DNA of 64,000 nucleotides from Azotobacter chroococcum (GCF_004339665.1 NZ_SMMU01000003.1:124001-188000), one strand, 5' to 3'. Shown: positions 1 to 12,949, counted from the stretch's first letter. Numbers and translations are program-made. Notes: generated from the letters alone by a model not told the origin.

Positions 1-134
1 AGCAGCGGAATGTCGTCGGCGGAGAGGGTTTCGGTGAGCAGGGGCGGCAGCAGGTCTTCCTCCAGCAGGTCGCGGATCGACTGCAGGTCGTCCAGCAGGT
101 GGGCGGTTTCCGGCTTGGGTTTCAGGCTGTCCAT
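1..134 (-). CDS. Hypothetical protein of the holC-valS interval, C-terminally truncated by window edge
   Basis: Forty-four codons are visible, starting MDSLKPKPETAHLLDDLQSI; the frame is still open at base 1. It lies on the holC strand, only 6 bases downstream of the holC stop codon, so it is probably translated from the same mRNA. The visible part is acidic, leucine-rich and probably helical, with no signal peptide. From memory, Pseudomonas genomes carry a short uncharacterised gene between holC and valS, which fits this position. No function can be given. The rest of the gene is outside the window. Confidence 0.7.
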   Translation of the reverse strand, partial: MDSLKPKPETAHLLDDLQSIRDLLEEDLLPPLLTETLSADDIPL

Positions 135-140
135 GGCGCG

Positions 141-569
141 TCAGATGCGTGGCAGGCGGTGATCCTGCAAAGGATAGCCGCGCTCGCGGTAGAAGCGGTA
201 GCTGGCGCGCGTGGCCTGACGGATGGCCGGCTCGCTCACCACCAATTCGGCGATCCGCGCGAAGCGCTCGCAGAAGGGGGGGGCGGCCAGCGCCAGATTG
301 ATCAGCAGGTCGTGGTGATTGCCGGGAGCGTCGTCCAGGCCGAGGGCGATCGGTGTGTCGGCATCCTCCTCGATCATGTCGTGGGGCAGGAAGGCCTCGC
401 TTTTGTAGCTCCACAGCCGGGCGTCCAGCGCATCGCGCTGGGCCGCGTCCTGGCAGTACAGATAGATACGGTGCCCCAGGCGCCAGGCCTTTTCCGTCAG
501 CTTGCAGGCGAAGTCCAGGCGTGCCGCCGGGTCGGCGGAGGGCAGGATGTAGAAGTCGACTTGGGGCAT
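141..569 (-). CDS. holC: DNA polymerase III chi subunit
   Basis: This 142-residue protein matches HolC, the chi subunit of the polymerase III clamp loader, which links the replisome to single-stranded DNA-binding protein. The recognisable parts are the N-terminal MPQVDFYILPS strand, the LCRL-type helix region near residues 25-40 (KAWRLGHRIYLYC), and the FLPHDMIEED and DLLINLA segments typical of the family. Its length is normal. The start at MPQVDF is preceded by a purine-rich stretch in the 44-base gap after pepA. The order pepA, holC, small hypothetical on the minus strand is the usual Pseudomonas arrangement. Confidence 0.93.
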   Translation of the reverse strand: MPQVDFYILPSADPAARLDFACKLTEKAWRLGHRIYLYCQDAAQRDALDARLWSYKSEAFLPHDMIEEDADTPIALGLDDAPGNHHDLLINLALAAPPFCERFARIAELVVSEPAIRQATRASYRFYRERGYPLQDHRLPRI

Positions 570-613
570 GGAGTCCTCGGCTGTGCGGGGGCGGAGCTCG
601 CCCCCGCGTCCGC

Positions 614-2197
<1,584 letters not shown>

Positions 2198-2380
2198 CTA
2201 TCGGTGTGGGATCGGGTTCGGAGTCCTTTCATGTCAGGGACACTGCACAGCCTTGCCTGATCTTGCCCTGTCCGGCCTCGCTCGCGGCCTTTTCGACGGC
2301 CTGTGGGGCGGTGGGTCGGCAACAAGGCGGCTAGTTTGAGCACAGCGGCCTGAGCCTGACAACCCTGGAGTGTCTCTGGT

Positions 2381-3502
2381 TTGATCATCCCTCGCTATCT
2401 TTCCCGTGAGCTGCTGATGACGCTGAGCGCGGTCAGTGCCGTGCTGCTGGCGATCATCATGAGCGGCCGCTTCATCAAGTATCTGGCGCAGGCCGCCCAG
2501 GGCCAGCTCGACCCGGGCGTGCTGCTGCAGATCATGCTCTACCGGATGCCCAGTTTCCTCGAGCTGATCCTGCCACTGGGGCTGTTCCTCGGCATCCTGC
2601 TCACCTATGGCCGGCTGTACCTCGACAGCGAGATGACGGTGCTGGCGGCGACCGGCATGAGTCCGCGGCGCCTGGTCGTCTACACCCTGATTCCGGCCAT
2701 CCCGATCGCCGCGCTGGTCGCCTGGATGAGCCTGGGGTTGGCGCCCCAGGGAATCCGGATGGTGGAGCAACTGCTCAACGAGCAGAAGGCCCTGACCGAG
2801 TTCGATACCCTGGTGCCGGGGCGCTTCCAGACCATGAAGGACGGCTCGCGGGTGACCTATGTCGAGGATCTGGCCGACGATCGCACTGAGCTTTCCAGCG
2901 TGTTCATCAGCGAGAAGCGGATGTCCCGCGATGGCGGAAAGGAGCGCGGCATCGCCGTGCTGGTGGCGGAGGGCGGTCGCCAGGAGGTGCAGGCGGACGG
3001 CAGTCGCTACCTGATCCTGCAGAACGGCTATCGCTATGACGGTAATCCCGGGCAGGCCGACTACCGGGTGATCCGCTACGACACCTATGGCGTGCTGCTG
3101 GCCAAGCCGGCGGTGAGCGGCGAGATCAACGAGCGCGAGGCGATTCCCACCCGTGAACTGATCGGCAGCGAGCAGCTGCGTCATCAGGCCGAACTGCAGT
3201 GGCGCCTTTCACTGCCCCTCCTGGTGTTCGTGGTCGCCGTGCTGGCGGTGCCGCTGGCCAAGGTCAATCCCCGCCAGGGACGCTTTCTCAAGCTGTTGCC
3301 GGCGATCCTTCTCTACATGGCCTATCTGGCCACGTTGATCGCCGTGCGCGGTGAGCTGGACAAGGGCAGGATTCCGATGCTGATCGGCCTCTGGTGGGTC
3401 CACGGGCTCTTCCTGCTGATCGGCTTGGGGCTGCTGTTCTGGGAGCCCCTGCGCCTGCACCTGGCGAGCCGTCGTGCCGCGCGGAGTCTGAAGCATGGGT
3501 AA
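2381..3502 (+). CDS. lptF: LPS export ABC transporter permease LptF
   Basis: This inner-membrane permease works with LptG and the LptB ATPase to extract lipopolysaccharide and drive it across the Lpt bridge. The protein is 373 residues in YjgP/YjgQ topology: about three N-terminal membrane helices (to about residue 120), a periplasmic beta-jellyroll region (about 125-270) and three C-terminal helices. The N-terminal motif IIPRYLSRELLMTLSAVSAV is typical. The start codon is TTG at 2381, chosen because no ATG gives the conserved N-terminus. It is divergent from pepA, with a 276-base gap between them, and overlaps lptG by 8 bases. Confidence 0.96.
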   Translation: MIIPRYLSRELLMTLSAVSAVLLAIIMSGRFIKYLAQAAQGQLDPGVLLQIMLYRMPSFLELILPLGLFLGILLTYGRLYLDSEMTVLAATGMSPRRLVVYTLIPAIPIAALVAWMSLGLAPQGIRMVEQLLNEQKALTEFDTLVPGRFQTMKDGSRVTYVEDLADDRTELSSVFISEKRMSRDGGKERGIAVLVAEGGRQEVQADGSRYLILQNGYRYDGNPGQADYRVIRYDTYGVLLAKPAVSGEINEREAIPTRELIGSEQLRHQAELQWRLSLPLLVFVVAVLAVPLAKVNPRQGRFLKLLPAILLYMAYLATLIAVRGELDKGRIPMLIGLWWVHGLFLLIGLGLLFWEPLRLHLASRRAARSLKHG

Positions 3503-4556
3503 GCTGGACAGATACATCGGCATCAGTGTGTTGCTCGCCATCCTGGCGGTGCTCGGGGTGATCGTCGGTCTGACCCTGCTGTTCGCCTTCGTCGACGAGC
3601 TGGGCGATGTCCGGGGCAATTACGATCTGGCCGCGGCGGCCTGGTATGTCTTTCTGACCGTGCCGCAGCGCACCTATGAAATGCTGCCGATGGCGGCGCT
3701 GATCGGCTGCCTGATCGGTCTCGGCACTCTGGCCAGCAGCTGCGAGTTGACGGTCATGCGGGCCGCCGGGGTATCGCTCGGGCGCATCGTCTGGGCGGTG
3801 ATGAAGCCCATGCTGGTGCTGATGCTGCTTGGCGGGCTGCTTGGCGAGTACCTGGCGCCCTGGGCGGAAAACAAGGCCGAGGCCCATCGCTCCCTGGCCC
3901 AGGGTGGCGGCGAGGCGCAGACGGCCAAGCACGGCCTCTGGCATCGCCAGGGCGAGGAGTTCGTGCACATCAACGCGGTGCAGCCGGGAGGCGTGCTGTA
4001 CGGGGTGACCCGCTACCGTTTCGATGATCAGCGCCATATGTTGTCCTCCAGCTTCGCCAGGAGGGCGCACTACCGGGACGGATACTGGCGGCTGGAGGAG
4101 GTGACGACCACCCGTTTCCTCGAGCGCCGCACCGAGATCGTCAATGCGCCCGGCGAGCGCTGGGATGTCCAGTTGACTCCCCAGTTGCTGGGGACCGTGG
4201 TGATGGATCCGGAAGCCCTGTCGATGACCGGGTTGTGGCGCTACATCCATTATCTGGCCGAGCAGGGGCTGAACAATACGCGCTACTGGCTGGCCTTCTG
4301 GAGCAAGGTGCTGCAGCCCATGGTGACCGCGGCGCTGGTGCTGATGGCGATTTCCTTCATCTTCGGCCCGCTGCGCTCGGTCACCCTCGGCCAGCGGCTC
4401 TTCACGGGGGTGCTGGTCGGCTTCGTCTTCCGCATCTTCCAGGACCTGCTCGGTCCTTCGAGTCAGGTGTTCGGCTTCTCGCCCCTGCTGGCGGTGGCTC
4501 TGCCGGCAGGGCTTTGTGCGCTGCTGGGGCTGCACCTGTTGCGCCGGGCAGGGTAG
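3495..4556 (+). CDS. lptG: LPS export ABC transporter permease LptG
   Basis: This is the second permease of the LptB2FG complex. The protein is 353 residues with N-terminal helices from about residue 10, conserved cytoplasmic coupling region CELTVMRAAGVSLGRI near 85-100, a periplasmic domain, and three C-terminal helices. The ATG overlaps the lptF stop by 8 bases, which indicates translational coupling and equal synthesis of the two subunits. The start MGKLDRYIG is the standard LptG N-terminus. The gene ends convergently with the RDD gene, 37 bases away. Confidence 0.96.
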   Translation: MGKLDRYIGISVLLAILAVLGVIVGLTLLFAFVDELGDVRGNYDLAAAAWYVFLTVPQRTYEMLPMAALIGCLIGLGTLASSCELTVMRAAGVSLGRIVWAVMKPMLVLMLLGGLLGEYLAPWAENKAEAHRSLAQGGGEAQTAKHGLWHRQGEEFVHINAVQPGGVLYGVTRYRFDDQRHMLSSSFARRAHYRDGYWRLEEVTTTRFLERRTEIVNAPGERWDVQLTPQLLGTVVMDPEALSMTGLWRYIHYLAEQGLNNTRYWLAFWSKVLQPMVTAALVLMAISFIFGPLRSVTLGQRLFTGVLVGFVFRIFQDLLGPSSQVFGFSPLLAVALPAGLCALLGLHLLRRAG

Positions 4557-4593
4557 GGCGGGAACGCCGCCCGCCTTCCGGTGGCGGGGGATG

Positions 4594-5088
4594 CTATTTC
4601 TTGTGGATGTTCTTCGGCAGCCGGATCACCCGGCTGTTGGAGTACAGGTCCTGCCAGGTGCGCCCTTGCTTGTCCCAGAGCATCCAGAGGTGGCCCAGGC
4701 CAAGGCACAGCCAGGAGACGATGGCGATCAGAAAGCGCAGCAGGGCCTGCCAGAGATCGATGGCGGTGCCGTCGCTGTTCTGGATGCGCAATCCCCAGAC
4801 CTGCATGCCGAGGGTCTGGCCGTTATGCGTCCAGAATTTCGCGAAGAAGCCGAACAGGCAGAAGAGCAGCAGGGTGGAGAGCAGCGGGTCGCCATCCAGT
4901 GCGCCGGCGTCGGACAGTTGCCTGAGCCGTTCGCTGCCGACGATGGCCATCTGGATCAGTTTGTAGAGAAAGGTGACGACGATCAGCAGGGCAGCGCAGA
5001 GCAGAAAGTCGTAGAACATCGCTGCCAGGCGGCGGGGCAGTCCTGCGGCAGGGAAGTCCCCTTGGGGGATCAGGGCGGGTTTGGGCAT
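4594..5088 (-). CDS. RDD family membrane protein
   Basis: This 164-residue protein has the RDD family pattern: AAGLPRRLAAMFYDFLL at the start of helix 1 (RR..A...D), a second helix, and a C-terminal GQTLGMQVWGLRIQNSDG segment followed by a helix pair. I chose MPKPALIPQG as the start, 7 codons inside the longest frame, because it matches the common N-terminus. RDD proteins are widespread; some are thought to be ion exchangers, but the role of this one is unknown. A short charged tail (KNIHKK) ends the protein. It is convergent with lptG and transcribed in the same direction as the upstream cold-shock gene, but a terminator separates them. Confidence 0.85.
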   Translation of the reverse strand: MPKPALIPQGDFPAAGLPRRLAAMFYDFLLCAALLIVVTFLYKLIQMAIVGSERLRQLSDAGALDGDPLLSTLLLFCLFGFFAKFWTHNGQTLGMQVWGLRIQNSDGTAIDLWQALLRFLIAIVSWLCLGLGHLWMLWDKQGRTWQDLYSNSRVIRLPKNIHKK

Positions 5089-5138
5089 GGCGGACTCGCG
5101 GTAAGGCAAAGGCCGTCATTCTACGAAATATCGGGCAC

Positions 5139-5170
5139 AAAAAAGCCCCTGATGGCGACATCAGGGGCTT
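5139..5170 (-). terminator. Rho-independent terminator of the cold-shock gene
   Basis: Bases 5143-5154 (AAGCCCCTGATG) pair perfectly with 5159-5170 around a 4-base loop. On the minus strand the stem is followed by six T residues (complement of 5139-5144). It lies 16 bases past the cold-shock stop codon, so it should end that short transcript before the RDD gene. Confidence 0.9.
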
Positions 5171-5185
5171 TCCGCAAGCCTAGAA

Positions 5186-5398
5186 TCAGCCCAGGATCTG
5201 AACTTTGTCAGCCTGCATGCCTTTCTGGCCTTGTACCGCTTCGAAGGTGACCTTCTGGCCTTCTTTCAGGCTCTTGAAGCCGGTGCCTTCGATTGCGCGA
5301 AAGTGGACGAACAGATCCGGACCGCTCTCGGGGGTGATGAAGCCAAAGCCCTTCTCGTCGTTGAACCACTTGACGGTGCCGGTTTGACGATTCGACAT
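5186..5398 (-). CDS. Cold-shock domain protein, CspA family
   Basis: This 70-residue single-domain RNA/DNA-binding protein acts as an RNA chaperone. RNP1 (KGFGFI) is at 16-21 and RNP2 (LFVHF) at 29-33, with the aromatic residues that stack on bases intact. Its length equals the family norm. The start is supported by an AAGGA Shine-Dalgarno 8-9 bases upstream on the minus strand. It is probably monocistronic: a strong terminator follows it and a long non-coding region precedes it. Pseudomonas has several paralogues (CspA, CapB, CspD types), so I assign no symbol. Whether it is cold-induced cannot be told from sequence. Confidence 0.95.
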   Translation of the reverse strand: MSNRQTGTVKWFNDEKGFGFITPESGPDLFVHFRAIEGTGFKSLKEGQKVTFEAVQGQKGMQADKVQILG

Positions 5399-6396
5399 GT
5401 CTTATTTCCTTGAAACTGGAGTTGATGGCAGTCCCTGTGACAACAGAGAGCTGGAACTGGTTGCAGAGAGTAAGAGAAGTCGAGCGGGATGTAGCGGACC
5501 TGTAGGACCTACTGCCACCAAGTCAAGATTCAACAGCGACCCACGCAAACACAGTTTAGATACTGTACGCCAAGTCCGCGGAAAAAGCCAAGCCCCAGAG
5601 CGGAAGGTTTTTGCGAGTGGTTATATTGTGGGGAAATTGCAGATATTTTCTCTAAAAATGATAATTTTTGCAGGAAATTACCGCTCTTGTAGGATGGATG
5701 GTTGCCTCTTCCTCGGCTGGCAATGGAGGGAGCGCCGTCGATGGGACGGCACTGCTTCGGCGGCAGTTCGTCGCACCTGTGGGCAGGTCTTGCCGACAGG
5801 CAGGGGGACAGCCAGAGGCTTTTCCATGTCTGGGGCTGGTCGGGTTCATGGGTAATTTCCTTGCTTGACTGAATGGCGGCTGGAATCTCTGCTGGCATGG
5901 TTTGTTGCAGTTTTGATGCTCTGGGTGTGTTGGGCTTATATTTTTATTTCATTTTATGGGGCCGCTCTTTTTAAGAGATGTTTGCTTCTAAATGGTTGCC
6001 TGGAAATATCCCTATCCAATAAGTGCCGCCTTGACCCCGGTGCCTGCAGGATCTTTTCTTGTAATGGGTTGCGGTAAATACAGGTTTTCTCGGGGCTGGA
6101 TATGGCAGGGCATCTCGAATGCCAAGGCCAGATGTCGCATGAGCATGCATGAGCATGAGTGTGGGATGTATCAGGCGGTCGTGTGCTTTCGCCTAAACCC
6201 GAGCGCCGGGCTGTCGAAGATGACAAGGGCTCTAACAGGGAGACGTTATCCGGACCACCGCGGTTTCGCTGATTGGGAGGACAGCCGTGCCGGTCACTTT
6301 GGCCAGCACTGCTTTTTATGACTGCCTGAGGGGTGCGAGCGAGTCAGTGCTCTGTGTCGCACGCTTCCTATTCTTCTCCTGTGGGAGGGATATTCC
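5399..6396. other. 998-base stretch without a supported gene
   Basis: The right side of this region (in minus-strand terms the upstream side) should hold the promoter and leader of the cold-shock gene, roughly 5399-5620. From about 5620 to 6200 the DNA is clearly AT-richer than the neighbouring genes, for example the runs near 5625-5680 and 5930-5980. A frame with one hydrophobic segment begins at a TTG near 5865, but it has no ribosome binding site and no recognisable family, so I do not call it. A small direct repeat of GCATGAGCAT occurs near 6137-6158. Nothing else is supported. Confidence 0.6.
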
Positions 6397-6729
6397 ATGA
6401 CAGTGTTCAGTATGAAACCCATAAAGCTGATTTTCACCGTAGCGCTACTTTTGCCGGCGTCCTTGGCCTTGGCAGAGACTGATAGCCGACCTGCCGCAGG
6501 TCCGACAGAGCTGGAGGAGATGGTTGTTTATTCGCAGATGCCTCAGGTCCGGGACTATAGCTATGGCATGCGCCTGGATATTGCCGAAGTGGTGGCCATG
6601 GAGTATTTCCCCCCCGAACCGGATTTTTGTGGGGTCATTCCGGCACAGATGACCTACGAGGACTCCATGGGCGAGCTCAACACCATTCGCTATCTATATC
6701 CGGAAACCGCAGGCTGCCACGACAACTAG
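6397..6729 (+). CDS. Small secreted protein, DUF2790-like
   Basis: This 110-residue precursor has a clear signal peptide: Met6-Lys7 followed by a hydrophobic core to about residue 26, with likely cleavage after SLALA. The mature part contains YSYGMRLDIAEVV and, further on, CGVIPAQMTYEDSMGEL, then a final Cys. This pattern (Y-YG-LD, Cys, MTY-DS-G, Cys) is how I recognise the Pseudomonas DUF2790 family of small periplasmic proteins, whose function is unknown. The two conserved cysteines could form a disulfide. GGGAGG lies 8-10 bases before the ATG and supports this start over Met6. Its base composition is less GC-rich than the flanking core genes. Confidence 0.7.
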   Translation: MTVFSMKPIKLIFTVALLLPASLALAETDSRPAAGPTELEEMVVYSQMPQVRDYSYGMRLDIAEVVAMEYFPPEPDFCGVIPAQMTYEDSMGELNTIRYLYPETAGCHDN

Positions 6730-6974
6730 AAAAAACGGAATGCAAAGCACGGGGCAAGCGTCACGGCGTTGGGTGAGGCAAGGCGGACGAGGATGCATTC
6801 GTAATGCCAGTGCTCTAGCCGCGATCTTTCTCGTGCAATTCGCCCTCGGTCGCGGTGTGGGGCGTGTAAGCGTGCTGGTTGTGCGAGGGGGCGGATTGCA
6901 CTTTGCCGGCGTTGTGCTGTCACAACGGCAACCACCTAACCTTGTATGAGCTGCAACGCCAGGAAGGGCAACTG

Positions 6975-7250
6975 ATGACCATCAATCCGATTCTTTCTCT
7001 TGTACTTGCATGCTGCGGTCTGTTCGCGAGTGGACTGTATCTGGGAAGCTGGCTGCGCTCCTCGCCGAAACCGGAAGCGGATGTGGAGGAGCCGGTGGAC
7101 GATGCCGGTCTGTTCTGTGGCTGGGACGGGCTCTCGGCTGTTGAGCGCAAGACGCGGCTGGCTCTGTATCAGCGGCGTGTGCGCGCGCGAATCGCCGAAC
7201 AGGAGCGGGCCTGGCTCCAGGCTCGTCTGAGAGAGTGTGCAAAGGTGTAA
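6975..7250 (+). CDS. Small single-pass membrane protein, unknown function
   Basis: This 91-residue product starts MTINPILSLVLACCGLFASG, one N-terminal membrane segment (about residues 5-26). It is followed by an acidic linker (PEADVEEPVDDAG) and a basic, arginine-rich helical C-terminus. I recognise no family. I chose this ATG because AGGAAGGG lies 7-14 bases upstream; the longer frame upstream has no such signal. The composition is typical of the host. It is followed within 20 bases by a bidirectional terminator shared with bamD. The 245-base gap before it shows nothing else. Confidence 0.6.
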   Translation: MTINPILSLVLACCGLFASGLYLGSWLRSSPKPEADVEEPVDDAGLFCGWDGLSAVERKTRLALYQRRVRARIAEQERAWLQARLRECAKV

Positions 7251-7269
7251 GGCATGACTGGTAACACGC

Positions 7270-7297
7270 AAAAAGGGAGGCCTCGGCCTCCCTTTTT
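7270..7297. terminator. Bidirectional terminator between the small membrane gene and bamD
   Basis: GGGAGGC (7275-7281) pairs with GCCTCCC (7286-7292) around a CTCG loop. It is flanked by A's on the left and T's on the right, so it works as a terminator in both directions. It serves the convergent genes on either side. Confidence 0.88.
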
Positions 7298-7318
7298 GTT
7301 TCGCTATCTGTCTTGACT

Positions 7319-8332
7319 TCAGTCGAGCAGGCGGAGGGGGTTCCACCAGGCGCGCTTGGGCTTGCGATCGGCGGCCTCGACGTTTTCTGGCGTTTCCTCG
7401 CCCTGTTTCAGGTCGAGGCGGATTTCCTGGCGAGCCTCTTCGTACATGCGGCGAACATCCTGGTTGGCGCGGGTTTCGCCCGGAGGCAGCGGAGGCTTGC
7501 TCTCGATCAGGCCGAGGGTGTACTTGCCCAGCCAGGAACGGTTGTCGTCCTCCTCCTCCAGCGGCACGAACTGGCCGTTCTGCAGGCTCGGGTGGTCCGG
7601 GTAGTTCAGCTTCAGGGTTTCCAGGCTGGTGGCGGCCAGTTCGTCCAGGGTCAGGCGCTGGTAGGACTCGACCATCACCGCCAGGCCATCGCCTACCGCG
7701 GGCGTTTCCTGAAGGTTCTCCACCACGTAGCGGCCGCGGTTGGCGGCGGCTACGTAGGCCTCGCGCTTCAGGTAGTAGTGGGCGACGTGGATCTCGTAGG
7801 CGGCCAGCAGGTTGCGCAGGTAGACCATGCGCGCCTTGGCGTCCGGCGCATAGCGGCTGTTCGGGTAGCGGCTGGTGAGCTGGGCGAACTCGTTGAAGGA
7901 GTCGCGGGCCGCGCCGGGGTCGCGCTTGGTCATGTCCAGTGGCAGGAAGCGTGACAGCAGGCCGCGATCCTGGTCGAAGGAGGCCAGTCCCTTGAGGTAG
8001 TAGGCGTAGTCGACGTTCGGGTGCTGCGGATGCAGGCGGATGAAGCGTTCGGCAGCCGAACGCGAGGCTTCTGTCTCCTGACTCTTGTAATAGGCGTAGA
8101 TCAGTTCGAGCTGCGCCTGTTCCGCGTAGCGACCGAACGGATAGCGCGACTCCAGGGCCTTCAGCTTGCTGGTCGCGGCGCTGTAGTTCTCGTTGTTGAG
8201 ATCGGTCTGGGCCTGCTGGTACAGCTCGGTTTCGCTCAGGTTCTCGTCGACGACATCCTCCTTCTCCTTCTTCGATCCGCAGGCGGCGATGAGAACGAGC
8301 GTGGCGATCAGCAGCAGGTGTTTCAGGTGCAT
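7319..8332 (-). CDS. bamD: Outer-membrane assembly lipoprotein BamD
   Basis: BamD is the essential TPR lipoprotein of the BAM complex that inserts beta-barrel proteins into the outer membrane. The protein is 337 residues. The signal sequence ends in a lipobox with Cys18 (LIAAC), followed by [11 protein letters not shown]-type helices occupy about residues 35-250 ([20 protein letters not shown], then [20 protein letters not shown]). The C-terminal tail beyond residue 260 is longer than in E. coli BamD, as I recall for other Pseudomonas. It is divergent from rluD, a conserved arrangement because of their shared intergenic promoter region. Confidence 0.95.
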   Translation of the reverse strand: MHLKHLLLIATLVLIAACGSKKEKEDVVDENLSETELYQQAQTDLNNENYSAATSKLKALESRYPFGRYAEQAQLELIYAYYKSQETEASRSAAERFIRLHPQHPNVDYAYYLKGLASFDQDRGLLSRFLPLDMTKRDPGAARDSFNEFAQLTSRYPNSRYAPDAKARMVYLRNLLAAYEIHVAHYYLKREAYVAAANRGRYVVENLQETPAVGDGLAVMVESYQRLTLDELAATSLETLKLNYPDHPSLQNGQFVPLEEEDDNRSWLGKYTLGLIESKPPLPPGETRANQDVRRMYEEARQEIRLDLKQGEETPENVEAADRKPKRAWWNPLRLLD

Positions 8333-8478
8333 GGATGCTGTGCGTCCCTGTGACGGCGGCTGTCGGGGGGCGGGCCGTCCTGTTATGATGGGCGCCCCGC
8401 GTGAGTCGGGGCAGAGGGGCCGTATTTAACCACAAGCGCATGGCCGAAACCAAAGGCCGTGCCCCGCCGTTGCCGAGC

Positions 8479-9450
8479 ATGTCAATACACAACGATCAGG
8501 CCATCCGACTTCGCGCCGAAGTCCCCTTCGAACTGGGCGGTCAGCGCCTCGACCAGGTCGCCGCCCAGCTTTTCGCCGAACATTCGCGCTCGCGTCTGGC
8601 CGCCTGGATCAAGGACGGGCGCCTGACCGTGGACGGCGCCGTATTGCGCCCCCGCGACATCGTGCATGGTGGCGCCCTGCTCGAGCTGGATGCCGAGCAG
8701 CAGGCGCAGGGCGAGTGGATCGCCCAAGCCATCGAGCTGGACATCGTCCATGAGGACGAGCAGATACTGGTGCTGAACAAGCCTGCCGGACTGGTTGTGC
8801 ATCCGGCTGCGGGGCATGCCGATGGCACCCTGCTCAATGCGTTGCTGCACCATGTGCCGGGGCTGGTCAATGTGCCACGCGCCGGCATCGTCCATCGCCT
8901 GGACAAGGACACCACTGGACTGATGGTAGTGGCCAAGACCCTGCAGGCGCAGACCCGGCTGGTCGAGCAGCTGCAGGCGCGCAGTGTCAGCCGCATCTAT
9001 GAGGCCATCGTGGTCGGCGTGATCACCGCCGGTGGCAGCGTCGACGCGCCCATCGGTCGTCATGGCCAGCAGCGCCAGCGCATGGCGGTGGTCGAGGGCG
9101 GCAAGCCGGCGGTCAGCCACTATCGCGTGCTCGAGCGTTTCCGCGCGCATACCCATAGCCGCATCAAGCTGGAAACCGGGCGCACCCACCAGATCCGCGT
9201 GCACATGGCGCACATCGGCTACCCGCTGGTGGGTGACCCGGTCTATGGCGGGCGCTTTCGCATCCCGCCGGCGGCCAGTCCGACCCTGGTGCAGGCGCTC
9301 CGGGAGTTTCCGCGCCAGGCGCTGCACGCGCGCTTCCTCGAGCTGGACCACCCCGCCAGCGGCAAACGTCTCAAATGGGAGGCGCCGCTGCCGGACGATT
9401 TCGTCTGGTTGCTGACGCTGCTGCGCCAGGACAGCGAGGCGTTCGTCTGA
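8479..9450 (+). CDS. rluD: 23S rRNA pseudouridine(1911/1915/1917) synthase RluD
   Basis: This enzyme makes the pseudouridines of helix 69 of 23S rRNA. The protein is 323 residues. An S4 RNA-binding domain spans about 18-75 (GGQRLDQVAAQLFAEHSRSR). The RluA-family catalytic motif HRLDKDT is at 139-145 with nucleophile Asp142. The KPAGLVVHP motif lies near 101-109, and ETGRTHQIRVH follows in the C-terminal half. I chose the start MSIHNDQAIR, 26 codons inside the longest frame, by family length. Its stop overlaps the pgeF start by one base. Confidence 0.95.
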   Translation: MSIHNDQAIRLRAEVPFELGGQRLDQVAAQLFAEHSRSRLAAWIKDGRLTVDGAVLRPRDIVHGGALLELDAEQQAQGEWIAQAIELDIVHEDEQILVLNKPAGLVVHPAAGHADGTLLNALLHHVPGLVNVPRAGIVHRLDKDTTGLMVVAKTLQAQTRLVEQLQARSVSRIYEAIVVGVITAGGSVDAPIGRHGQQRQRMAVVEGGKPAVSHYRVLERFRAHTHSRIKLETGRTHQIRVHMAHIGYPLVGDPVYGGRFRIPPAASPTLVQALREFPRQALHARFLELDHPASGKRLKWEAPLPDDFVWLLTLLRQDSEAFV

Positions 9451-10178
9451 TGGACGCTTGGCTGGTGCCGGACTGGCCAGCACCAGCACGCGTACGCGCC
9501 TGCGTGACGACTCGCGAGGGTGGCATCAGTGCTGCGCCCTTCGACGGTCTCAATCTCGGCGACCATGTCGGGGACGAGCCGGGGGCGGTGGCCGAGAATC
9601 GCCGGCGCCTGCAGGCCGGTCTCGGCTGCGAGCCGGCCTGGCTGCGTCAGGTGCATGGCGTGACGGTGGTGCCGGCCGATCCGGCGCTGACATCCGAGGC
9701 CGATGCCAGCTGGACGGACCGCTCCGGTATCGCCTGCGCCATCCTTACCGCCGACTGCCTGCCGGTGCTGTTCTGCGACCGCGCCGGCACGCGGGTGGCG
9801 GCGGCCCATGCCGGCTGGCGCGGGCTGGCCGGCGGGGTGCTGGAGGCGACCCTGGACGCCCTGGCCGTGGCGCCGGAGGAGCTGCTGGTCTGGCTCGGCC
9901 CGGCCATCGGCCCGGCGGCCTTCGAGGTCGGCCCCGAGGTGCGCGAGGCCTTTCTCGAACGCCACCCGCGGGCGGCAGAGGCCTTCGTGGCGAGCCGCAA
10001 TCCGGGTCGCTTCATGGCCGACCTCTATCAGCTGGCGCGTATCCGTCTGGCTGCTCGGGGCGTCGTGGCTGTCTATGGCGGTGGCTTCTGCACCTACAGC
10101 GACCCGCGCTTCTACTCCTACCGCCGCGCCCCGCACACCGGGCGCTTCGCCAGTCTGGTCTGGCTGACGCTCCCCTGA
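9450..10178 (+). CDS. pgeF: Purine nucleoside phosphorylase / laccase-domain protein PgeF
   Basis: This 242-residue YfiH/DUF152 family protein is reported to have purine nucleoside phosphorylase and adenosine deaminase activity, and a cell-wall-related editing role in E. coli. The three conserved metal/catalytic residues are present: His69 (QVHG), Cys103 (TADCLP) and His120 (AAHAGWRG). The ATG overlaps the rluD stop (TGATG), which implies coupled translation. This rluD-pgeF-clpB order is common in Pseudomonas. Older annotation calls it a polyphenol oxidase, which I consider less likely. Confidence 0.92.
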   Translation: MDAWLVPDWPAPARVRACVTTREGGISAAPFDGLNLGDHVGDEPGAVAENRRRLQAGLGCEPAWLRQVHGVTVVPADPALTSEADASWTDRSGIACAILTADCLPVLFCDRAGTRVAAAHAGWRGLAGGVLEATLDALAVAPEELLVWLGPAIGPAAFEVGPEVREAFLERHPRAAEAFVASRNPGRFMADLYQLARIRLAARGVVAVYGGGFCTYSDPRFYSYRRAPHTGRFASLVWLTLP

Positions 10179-10260
10179 TCGCCTTTTCTCGCCACGGCGC
10201 GCATTAAGCCCACGGTCTGCGCTCATCGGTCCGGCTGCTGACGTGGATCAATCCTGCGGC

Positions 10261-10288
10261 CTTGAATCCCCGCCGATCATCCTTATCT
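10261..10288 (+). promoter_or_regulatory. Candidate sigma-32 heat-shock promoter of clpB
   Basis: CTTGAA at 10261-10266 and CCTTATCT at 10281-10288 resemble the sigma-32 elements CTTGAAA and CCCCATNT with normal spacing. They lie about 60 bases before the clpB start, and clpB is a known heat-shock gene. The -10 element has mismatches, so this is a moderate call. Confidence 0.55.
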
Positions 10289-10348
10289 ATGCTTCAACTC
10301 GGCAGGCCTCCAGCGCGCCAGCCCGCTCCTCATAGGAAGGATGACTCC

Positions 10349-12913
<2,565 letters not shown>

Positions 12914-12926
12914 TGCCGCTCCTCGA

Positions 12927-12949
12927 CCCTCTCTCCATGGGGGAGAGGG
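12927..12949 (+). terminator. Hairpin after clpB
   Basis: CCCTCTCTCC (12927-12936) pairs with the GGGGAGAGGG that follows a 3-base loop, with one wobble pair. No T-run follows, so it could be a weak terminator, an mRNA 3' stabiliser, or a fragment of a dispersed CCCTCTCCC-type repeat. Confidence 0.45.

Noticed and set aside
5530-5620. Defined promoter for the cold-shock gene on the minus strand
   Set aside because: Candidate -35 and -10 elements are too far apart (about 23 bases), so no promoter is called.
5865-6077. Possible 70-residue membrane peptide
   Set aside because: Starts at TTG without a ribosome site; its tail is unlike a natural protein and no family is recognised.
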